Below the pieces are notes generated by a model. The model had not been told where the DNA came from, ran no database searches, and worked only from the letters and a program-made list of their open reading frames with translations. From STD2-77 sp964503935 (GTDB lineage: Bacteria; Patescibacteriota; Minisyncoccia; JAHIHE01; JAGLIN01), in the NCBI GenBank assembly GCA_964503935.1, contig CAZDCJ010000037.1, positions 1 to 10,020 on the forward strand: 10,020 bases of DNA, in the 5' to 3' direction. The number at the start of each line of letters is the position of its first letter. Position 1 is the first letter of the stretch. Below, in pieces: positions 1 to 5,176 of the stretch. Both the position numbers and the translations under genes were made by a program.

Positions 1-13
1 TTTCTATGCGGGC

Positions 14-799
14 TTAGAAATCAAATCTTCCCACCATATATCCGACGCCGAACGGACTCTCGTAGCTCAATCTCTTGAACTTGTATCCATCGACACGCGA
101 AAGCGCTCCGAGGAGGATGACGATGGACCGCAGGCCGCATTCTCCCGCGTCCTCGATGAGAGTGGAGTCCATATCGAGGATCCCCATCACGTCATTCTTC
201 TCAAGCTTTTCGATCAATTTTTCGTCGAATTCCTTTCCGCGCGGAGAATATCCGGCCGGAGCTTGGGGGGTGAGGCGGTGCGAAAGGTCACCGCTCGCGA
301 TCAGCGCCATTTTCTTGTCCGTATCCTCGATTGCCTCGGAAATGATCTCGCCGAAAGTGAAGTGCCTGTTGTAATCGAGATAGGAGAAGGATATATGGCA
401 TGCTTTTGCTTCCGGCCTTTCCTCCATCAAGAAATAGAGGGGCACCATAGTGCCGTGATCCAGGGGCTCGCTGACTGTCTGGAGTGGGAATTTGTTGGTA
501 TCGGCCAGGTCCTTGATGTAACGCGCCAATTCGGTATCGTTCGGGACGTCCATCCGGATGTCGCTGCTGAAGTCCGCGAAATCCCCGGTGAGCCTCTCTG
601 CAAGGTTTACGGACATATAATCCATGAATACCGGTCCATGCGGAGAAATGATGACGACGGTATCGATGCCCCGGCGGGCGAGGTCGTGCCCGAGCTTCCG
701 CATGGCACTACTCGTGTCTTGCACTCTTGCCGCGTCCTCTCCTCCGATGTCCGGAATGAGAAGAGGCGGGTGCGGACAGATGGCGGCGAAAGATAGCAT
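14..799 (-). CDS. LigB-type class III extradiol dioxygenase-like protein of the AmmeMemoRadiSam cluster
   Basis: A complete 261-residue protein. It carries the LigB-fold signature residues in order: His10 in CPHPP, His54 in SPHGP, His115 in DHGTMVPLYF, His174 in SGDLSHRL and Glu220 in AGECGLRS. By alignment from memory, His10, His54 and Glu220 match the metal ligands of LigB, and His115 and His174 the second-shell histidines. The ending SYESPFGVGYMVG is typical of the LigB-like half of AmmeMemoRadiSam protein A, which in Firmicutes is usually fused to a C-terminal AMMECR1 domain. Here the protein stops right after the LigB-like domain, so AMMECR1 is either a separate gene past the left edge or absent. 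It lies 21 bases downstream of amrS on the same strand, so the two are probably co-transcribed. No Shine-Dalgarno sequence is visible; both starts read AAAACTATG. The substrate is unknown, and dioxygenase activity should not be assumed. Confidence 0.85.
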   Translation of the reverse strand: MLSFAAICPHPPLLIPDIGGEDAARVQDTSSAMRKLGHDLARRGIDTVVIISPHGPVFMDYMSVNLAERLTGDFADFSSDIRMDVPNDTELARYIKDLADTNKFPLQTVSEPLDHGTMVPLYFLMEERPEAKACHISFSYLDYNRHFTFGEIISEAIEDTDKKMALIASGDLSHRLTPQAPAGYSPRGKEFDEKLIEKLEKNDVMGILDMDSTLIEDAGECGLRSIVILLGALSRVDGYKFKRLSYESPFGVGYMVGRFDF

Positions 800-820
800 A
801 GTTTTATGTTAGTAATTATG

Positions 821-1843
821 TCATCTGAGGATAAGGTCCAGATCTTCTCCGCAGTTGCGGCATTCGCCCCGCTTGTCATGCCTTTCTATCCGATAACCTT
901 TTCTCTCAATATTGAGCTCTCCGCACTGCGGGCAGTAAGTATTCTCCTCCGGGTCCCCGGGCAGATTGCCGGCATAGACGTATTCGAGTCCGGCTTCCTT
1001 GCCTATGCGGTAGGCATCATGGATATCTTCTTCCGTTGTGTCGGGAATATTCCGCATCTTCCAGGAAATCTCTCTGGAAAACGCATTGAGATGCCACGGG
1101 GTGCGGACTCCCAGGTCGTCCTTGATGAAATCGGCAATCCTCCTGATATTCTCTTCGCCGCTCGTGAGGCCGGGGATGATGAGCGTAGTGACTTCGAGCC
1201 ATACTCCTGCTTTCTTGATCGCTCTGCAATTCTCCAGTATCGGCTCAAGCCTTCCCATACAGAACTTCCGGTAGAATTCATCCTCGGAAGATTTGATATC
1301 GATGTTTGCGGCATCGAGATAGGGGAGGATAAGTTCCCGTGTCTCGGGCGTCATGAAGCCGTTGGAGACCCAGATATTCTTCACGCCTCTCTTCTTCGCG
1401 ATCTTCATCGTGTCGAGCGCGAACTCCATGAAGATCGTCGGCTCGGTGTAAGTGTAGGAGATGCTCGGGCATCCGTGTTTCATGGCCGTTTGCACTATCT
1501 TTTCCGGAGTCACTTCTTCTCCCATCTCCATCATCACCTTGTCTGATTTCACGGTCTGCGAGATCTGCCAGTTCTGGCAGTTGCCGCAGCTCAGATTGCA
1601 GCCGACGGCGGCGAAGGAAAAAGTATTCGTGCCGGGCAGGAAATGGAACAGCGGCTTCTTCTCGATCGGATCGACGCTCTGCGAGATGATCTTGCCGTAA
1701 TTGAGGACATAGAGCTTGCCGTCTATGTTCTTCCGGACGCCGCACAGCCCGTATTTCTGGGGTAAAATAAAACACCCTTGGGCGCAGGTAAGACAATGGA
1801 CCCTTTTATCCTCTAACTGCTGGTAAGAATATGATTCTTTCAT
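821..1843 (-). CDS. amrS: AmmeMemoRadiSam system radical SAM enzyme
   Basis: A 340-residue cytoplasmic radical SAM protein. The 4Fe-4S motif is C82-x3-C86-x2-C89 in GCNLSCGNCQNW, the hallmark of this family, followed by SYTYTEPTIF and by VSNGFMTPE. The N-terminus has an additional cysteine set (C17, C20, C24, C34, ending in CGVR), as in homologues. A C-terminal zinc-ribbon-like pair, C304PQC and C328RNC, follows the family motif YAGNLPG. The start at MKES fits the family's usual N-terminus. No Shine-Dalgarno sequence precedes this ATG; instead a short ORF with a strong one ends on it with ATGA, suggesting translational coupling. Family knowledge: amrS homologues co-occur with AMMECR1 and Memo/LigB-like proteins, and the reaction product is not established as far as I know. 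The assignment is firm, the function is not. Confidence 0.93.
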   Translation of the reverse strand: MKESYSYQQLEDKRVHCLTCAQGCFILPQKYGLCGVRKNIDGKLYVLNYGKIISQSVDPIEKKPLFHFLPGTNTFSFAAVGCNLSCGNCQNWQISQTVKSDKVMMEMGEEVTPEKIVQTAMKHGCPSISYTYTEPTIFMEFALDTMKIAKKRGVKNIWVSNGFMTPETRELILPYLDAANIDIKSSEDEFYRKFCMGRLEPILENCRAIKKAGVWLEVTTLIIPGLTSGEENIRRIADFIKDDLGVRTPWHLNAFSREISWKMRNIPDTTEEDIHDAYRIGKEAGLEYVYAGNLPGDPEENTYCPQCGELNIERKGYRIERHDKRGECRNCGEDLDLILR

Positions 1844-1875
1844 AGTTTTGAGACAAAAGTAAAAACGCGCGACAT
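1840..1875 (-). CDS. putative 11-codon leader peptide upstream of amrS
   Basis: The ORF MSRVFTFVSKL starts at an ATG eight bases after a strong Shine-Dalgarno sequence, AGGAGGGTG (1892-1884). Its stop TGA overlaps the amrS ATG as ATGA. amrS has no ribosome-binding site of its own, so ribosomes terminating here could re-initiate on amrS. The peptide has no attenuator-like run of one amino acid. An alternative is that the strong start belonged to an N-terminally longer amrS now out of frame by one base. The amrS frame is open back through this stretch but has no start codon, and family homologues begin near MKES, so coupling is the better explanation. Confidence 0.5.
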   Translation of the reverse strand: MSRVFTFVSKL

Positions 1876-1903
1876 GAAAAGAACACCCTCCTAATATCTT
1901 CTA

Positions 1904-1932
1904 ATTATACGACATTCCGGCAAAAGAGGCAA
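1904..1932 (-). promoter_or_regulatory. sigma70-type promoter for the amrS operon
   Basis: On the minus strand, TTGCCT (1932-1927) lies 17 bases before a perfect TATAAT (1909-1904). Transcription would start near 1897, only about five bases before the Shine-Dalgarno sequence of the leader ORF. The -35 element falls inside the terminator hairpin of the gene upstream, so the two signals overlap. Confidence 0.65.
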
Positions 1933-1941
1933 ATAAGCCTC
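1921..1941 (-). terminator. weak rho-independent terminator after the 1980-2501 gene
   Basis: Read on the minus strand, GAGGC, loop TTATTT, GCCTC and then TTTTG. The stem has only five pairs and four Ts, so termination may be partial. It lies about 40 bases after the upstream stop codon and overlaps the amrS promoter -35. Confidence 0.45.
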
Positions 1942-1979
1942 GGGCAAAATAAAAAGGAAGACGTTTTATGTTACGATGC

Positions 1980-2501
1980 TCATGTATCCTGCGGGATATT
2001 GAGATGCGTCATTACGTATCCTTCTGCCTTGCGTTCTATTTTTTTCAAATGCACGGCGCGTCGTCCGTTGAAATTTTCGTACATCCGGATCAGCCTTGCG
2101 AGGTCCAACGCCGTATCCTCCTTTTGCACATACAGCGGCACGGAATCCAGTCCGAGACGAAGATTAAGGCATGAGGAATATGTTCCTTGTCCGCCGACCC
2201 CGTCATGACAGACCATATAAGCCGATACCTCTATGTCTCTTACCAGGATTCCTATCTTGACGAGCCCGAATACCATTACATAGATGAAGTTCTGGTTAGG
2301 GATGTCTTTGCGGGTTTTATGCGTCCCCGGTTCCAGGAATCCGAGCAGGGCTTCGGAGTTCAGTCTGTTTCCGTCATGGAAAAGCATCTCCAAGAAAGGA
2401 TACATCTTCTCCAGCGGATAAGTCTCGGCGATACCTTTGTCTTCGTAGACCGTTCTTATCAATTCCTCCAGCTTGCTGCCTAGGGGAGGGGCGGGGTCCA
2501 C
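1980..2501 (-). CDS. hypothetical protein, start codon uncertain
   Basis: I do not recognise this protein. From the GTG at 2501 it has 173 residues and looks soluble, with no signal peptide or transmembrane segment. Stretches such as VCHDGVGGQGTYSSC and LARLIRMYENFNGRRAVHLK have no family motif I can name. Start problem: the same frame stays open upstream to a TGA at 2543-2541, and the added residues (FTRDDEYLKSVSFV) read like real protein, yet the interval has no ATG or GTG and the GTG at 2501 has no Shine-Dalgarno sequence. A good site does exist upstream, GGTGGTGATTT before ATGATG (2531-2526), but it is one base out of frame. A missing base near 2525 would give MM-x-YLKSVSFV. The gene is separated from the next one upstream by a strong terminator and probably has its own promoter. 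Confidence 0.65.
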   Translation of the reverse strand: MDPAPPLGSKLEELIRTVYEDKGIAETYPLEKMYPFLEMLFHDGNRLNSEALLGFLEPGTHKTRKDIPNQNFIYVMVFGLVKIGILVRDIEVSAYMVCHDGVGGQGTYSSCLNLRLGLDSVPLYVQKEDTALDLARLIRMYENFNGRRAVHLKKIERKAEGYVMTHLNIPQDT

Positions 2502-2579
2502 AAACGAAACCGATTTCAGGTATTCATCATCTCTCGTAAATCACCACCTCTTTGTTTTCCTCCGTTTTTCTTTATCACA

Positions 2580-2607
2580 AGCTTACTATTTCCATTTATT
2601 TTGTCAA
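2580..2607 (-). promoter_or_regulatory. possible promoter for the 1980-2501 gene
   Basis: A perfect TTGACA (2607-2602, minus strand) directly follows the T-tract of the upstream terminator. The best -10 at the right distance is TAAGCT (2585-2580, 16-base spacer), which is poor, so the -35 is the main support. Shine-Dalgarno-like GGAGG (2563-2559) and GAGGTGGTGA (2550-2541) follow downstream. Confidence 0.3.
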
Positions 2608-2610
2608 CGG

Positions 2611-2654
2611 AAAATAAAAAAGGAAGCTAGTTGCTTGGATGGCAAATAGCTTCC
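2611..2654 (-). terminator. strong rho-independent terminator containing the stop codon of the upstream gene
   Basis: On the minus strand GGAAGCTA (2654-2647) pairs perfectly with TAGCTTCC (2629-2622). After one mismatch, TTGC pairs with GCAA, closing a seven-base loop (CATCCAA). The 3' side runs into TTTTTTATTTT. The stop TAG of the 2627-3469 gene is the first three bases of the 3' arm, so coding sequence and terminator are superimposed. Confidence 0.85.
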
Positions 2655-3469
2655 AGAAGTTCATTACCCTCGTTGCAGATAGCTTCGGCTGTGTTGCAGG
2701 TGGTTGCAGTCGGATTGCAGGCGGCCGTGGTACCTTTAGGACACGAAGCATAGGGGGCAATCGGAAGGTTATTTTTCCAATGAAAAAGTTCTTCTTTTCC
2801 CCAGAGCTTATCTGGATTGTAATCCTTCTCTTTTAGCGGATTGTTTGACAGCGCCTCTTTCTCGGTTTCCTCGTCGATTTCCTTGTGATTTTCGATATCC
2901 CCCAAGAAGCTTCTCATTCTTTTTATCTCAATGACTATACCTTCCTCGATACTCCTATTGATCCGGAATATCTTGACCCCGGGATAACCGCCTTCTTCCA
3001 AGGCATATGCCAGAGCTTGCGCGTTATCTTCCTTTAGGAATCCGACGCGCCTTTTGCTGACGGTATCCATATCGCGTTTTACATATCTATCGAAGATATT
3101 GATGTATCCCGGATAGATAGGTTTTTTGCCTGATATTTGTTCCGCTTCTCTCTTGCATACGACGAAGATATGCTGGTGCTTTCCTAAAAAGGGGTTTCCC
3201 ACGATGCGTACCTTAGTAAGAGCATTCAGCGTCCAGTGGATATCCTCGACGACCCCTAATCTTTCCTCTTCGTTGAGATCAGCTGCCTCTGCCTCTTTGA
3301 GGAAGGCAGCGAATCCTTTCATATCAAGCTGTCTTTTCTGTATTTTGTCCACGATTCTGGGAAAAATCCTGTTCCCCCTGTCCCTGTCTTCTTTCGTCCT
3401 GGAATTCTTAAAAATAAGTAGCTCTAATAAATTGACGAAATTAACGGACTTGCGCTTTTTCCCTGCCAT
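2627..3469 (-). CDS. hypothetical protein with cysteine-rich C-terminal tail
   Basis: 280 residues, not recognised. The ATG at 3469 (MAGKKRKS) is chosen because GGAGGGG sits six bases before it; a start ten codons further upstream lacks such a site. The N-terminus is basic. A charged helical region (residues 25-75) follows, then a mixed alpha/beta core around residues 75-190 (for example VRIVGNPFLGKHQHIFVVC and GGYPGVKIFRINRSIEEG), an acidic and lysine-rich linker, and a tail with cysteines at 243, 251, 258, 265 and 276. Three of these are spaced exactly seven residues apart and followed by Asn, arising from a 21-base period in the DNA. No signal peptide or transmembrane helix is evident. It is divergent to the 2H-phosphoesterase gene and its promoter shares a -35 with that gene, hinting at common regulation. 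No function is proposed. Confidence 0.75.
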   Translation of the reverse strand: MAGKKRKSVNFVNLLELLIFKNSRTKEDRDRGNRIFPRIVDKIQKRQLDMKGFAAFLKEAEAADLNEEERLGVVEDIHWTLNALTKVRIVGNPFLGKHQHIFVVCKREAEQISGKKPIYPGYINIFDRYVKRDMDTVSKRRVGFLKEDNAQALAYALEEGGYPGVKIFRINRSIEEGIVIEIKRMRSFLGDIENHKEIDEETEKEALSNNPLKEKDYNPDKLWGKEELFHWKNNLPIAPYASCPKGTTAACNPTATTCNTAEAICNEGNELLEAICHPSN

Positions 3470-3520
3470 ATATGACCCCTCCATTTGTCTTTTTGGCAAT
3501 AGCCGTTTTGCTTGCCTTAT

Positions 3521-3549
3521 ATCGTAATATGATGTATGCTTTTTGTCAA
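3521..3549 (-). promoter_or_regulatory. minus-strand promoter for the 2627-3469 gene
   Basis: A perfect TTGACA (3549-3544) and TACGAT (3526-3521) separated by 17 bases, pointing left. The predicted transcription start near 3514 leaves a 5' UTR of about 45 bases that contains the GGAGGGG ribosome-binding site. The -35 overlaps the -35 of the plus-strand promoter by five bases. Confidence 0.6.
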
Positions 3550-3571
3550 ATACGCTTTAAGCTGTTATACT
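3543..3571 (+). promoter_or_regulatory. plus-strand promoter for the 2H phosphoesterase/glycosyltransferase unit
   Basis: TTGTCA (3543-3548) and TATACT (3566-3571) separated by exactly 17 bases. Transcription would start six to eight bases after the -10, which is at the ATG at 3578. No Shine-Dalgarno sequence precedes that ATG, so the mRNA is probably leaderless. Confidence 0.65.
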
Positions 3572-3577
3572 TAATCC

Positions 3578-4120
3578 ATGCAGAAAAGACTATACATAAC
3601 AATCGACCTGCCGGACGGGATCAAGGAAAGTTTTCTCCGGGAAGAGAAGAGATGGAAGAATCTGAACGTGTTTTGGACCGGTTTTTCGCATTACCGCCTC
3701 ACGCTGGAATATTTGGGGCTGGTTGATAAGGAAGGAATGAAGGCCGCCCGAGAGGCACTGGACGAGCTTTCTCGCGATACGGCGCCTTTCGAGGTGCGTC
3801 TGGATCGGATCGTCTTGGGGCCGGACGCCCAGGACCCGAAGATGTTTTGGGCGACTGTCTATGAGGACAAGACGGTGAAAGGGTTTCGCCGAGAGCTTCG
3901 GGAGAGACTGGAGGCAGCGGGATTCAAGTATCCGGAAAAGGAATTTACCCCGCATATCGTCCTTGCCAGCGCGAGAGGCAACCAGCTCAAAGGCAAGCAG
4001 ACGAACGTGCATCTTCGCGGCAAGATCCCGGTCGATCACGTCAATCTCTATTCGAGCCAAGTCTATGCCAAGGGCGCTACGAAATATAAATTGGTGGATG
4101 CTTTCTCTCTCGACAAATGA
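3578..4120 (+). CDS. thpR: 2H phosphoesterase, RNA 2',3'-cyclic phosphodiesterase (ThpR/LigT) family, degenerate catalytic motifs
   Basis: 180 residues, the usual family length. The fold signature is clear: N-terminal RLYITIDLP, then LTLEYLG (residues 41-47), PHIVLASARG (125-134) and VNLYSSQV (155-162) near the end. Family members use two HxTx motifs to open 2',3'-cyclic phosphates. Here the first motif aligns as R40-L-T42-L, with Arg in place of the catalytic His (His38 is two positions off). The second is H126-I-V128-L, with Val in place of Thr. Two of the four signature residues are therefore changed, so activity may be lost or altered; the symbol marks homology only. The start lies six bases after a good -10, suggesting a leaderless message. 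The stop overlaps the glycosyltransferase start (ATGA), so the two are translationally coupled, though a functional link is unclear. Confidence 0.85.
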   Translation: MQKRLYITIDLPDGIKESFLREEKRWKNLNVFWTGFSHYRLTLEYLGLVDKEGMKAAREALDELSRDTAPFEVRLDRIVLGPDAQDPKMFWATVYEDKTVKGFRRELRERLEAAGFKYPEKEFTPHIVLASARGNQLKGKQTNVHLRGKIPVDHVNLYSSQVYAKGATKYKLVDAFSLDK

Positions 4121-4959
4121 TTATGCAAAAAGGCAGGGTTAAGATAACACAAGTCGCCGTAGACGCGGTGACGCAAAAAGAAGCTCTTGAGGAAATCAGG
4201 CTTTTTTTGTCTTCTCTCGAAGGCCATCAGGTCGTGACGCTCAATTCCGAGATGATCGTGAGGGCGGAAAGAGACGAAGAGTTCCGGCGCATAGTGGAAG
4301 CGGCCGATCTCGGGGTGGCCGATGGGATGGGGGTACTTGCCGCGGCGAGCTATCTTCGGAAGAAAAAGGGAGGTTTTTTTTACAATCTTGCGCAGTTGCT
4401 CTTGATGCCCTTTCGAGAACTGTTTGCTCCAGATACGATTACCGATGCCTTGCCCGAGAAGATAAGCGGCATCGATCTTATCCATGCGATATGCGACAGC
4501 GATTTCATGGCAGGAAAGAGGCTGTATCTTCTGGGCGCGGGCGAAGGGATAGCAAAGAGGGCAGGGGAAATATTGAGGGAAAGGTATCCGAATATCCTTA
4601 TCGCCGGCGCGGAGGAGGGGACGAGGAAAGGATTCTCGGAAGAAGAAAACAGGTTGGCCATAGAAAGGATAAATGCGGCTTTGCCCGACGTCCTTTTTGT
4701 GGCGCTAGGGTCTCCCAAACAAGAGAAGTGGATTCATGAGAATCTGCCGCGGCTTGGGAGCGTACGCGTCGCTATGGGCGTGGGTGGCTCCTTTGATGTG
4801 ATTTCGGGTAAGGTCAGCCGCGCGCCGAAGATTTTCCAAAGGCGCGGAATGGAATGGCTGTGGCGGCTCATCCATGAACCTCGCCGACTTAAAAGGATTT
4901 ACAACGCATCTTTCCGCCTCGCCTGGTTGATTTTTAGGGATAAAGAGGATAAGATTTAG
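4117..4959 (+). CDS. WecG/TagA/CpsF family glycosyltransferase (GT26)
   Basis: 280 residues. This family transfers a sugar such as N-acetylmannosamine(uronic acid) onto a lipid-linked GlcNAc at the cytoplasmic face of the membrane, in teichoic acid, enterobacterial common antigen or capsule synthesis. Visible landmarks: TLNSEMIV (41-48), VADGMGVL (67-74) with Asp69 in the position of the proposed catalytic base, SGIDLI, YLLGAGEG, the diagnostic LFVALGSPKQEKWIHEN, and GVGGSFDVISGKVSRAP followed by RRGMEWLWRLIHEPRRLKR, whose end forms the basic C-terminal appendage implicated in membrane association in TagA. A hydrophobic insert near residues 88-102 (FYNLAQLLLMPFREL) is found in many homologues. 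The ATG at 4117 overlaps the preceding stop by ATGA; a second in-frame ATG lies at 4123. The acceptor and sugar cannot be told from sequence, and no other surface polysaccharide genes are in the window. Confidence 0.9.
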   Translation: MIMQKGRVKITQVAVDAVTQKEALEEIRLFLSSLEGHQVVTLNSEMIVRAERDEEFRRIVEAADLGVADGMGVLAAASYLRKKKGGFFYNLAQLLLMPFRELFAPDTITDALPEKISGIDLIHAICDSDFMAGKRLYLLGAGEGIAKRAGEILRERYPNILIAGAEEGTRKGFSEEENRLAIERINAALPDVLFVALGSPKQEKWIHENLPRLGSVRVAMGVGGSFDVISGKVSRAPKIFQRRGMEWLWRLIHEPRRLKRIYNASFRLAWLIFRDKEDKI

Positions 4960-4983
4960 AAGTATTTCGCTTGCTCGTACGAT

Positions 4984-5125
4984 TGTCATTTCGAATCGAC
5001 CATAGGGAGGTGAGAAATCTAGGAATTGTACGAAGTGAGAAGAAGCGTTTAAGTTTGAAATAGAGCTTCTCCCACCCGCGTCCATTTCCCGGATCTCCCA
5101 GTCGCCTTGCTCCTTCGAGATGACA
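4984..5125. repeat. degenerate palindromic intergenic repeat
   Basis: TGTCATTTCGAA (4984-4995) and TTCGAGATGACA (5114-5125) form inverted ends matching at 11 of 12 positions. Inside them GAGAAATCTAGG (5012-5023) faces CCCGGATCTCC in weaker symmetry. The TGTCATTTCGA...GAGAAATCT pattern resembles palindromic intergenic repeats known from many bacteria. It fills most of the gap between the glycosyltransferase gene and gltX. The centre is not palindromic, so it looks decayed or made of two half-elements. Confidence 0.55.
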
Positions 5126-5176
5126 GATGAAGGATTTATTGTGTACAAATGATATTTAAGATCATTAATCAACAAA

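Noticed and set aside
806..1546. 246-codon open frame on the plus strand, opposite amrS
   Set aside because: It lies antisense to a well-supported radical SAM gene and has no motif of its own; it is a shadow of the high-GC coding pattern.
4705..5175. Minus-strand open frame across the end of the glycosyltransferase gene and the repeat
   Set aside because: It overlaps a clear gene in antisense and runs through a palindromic repeat, with no protein-like motif.
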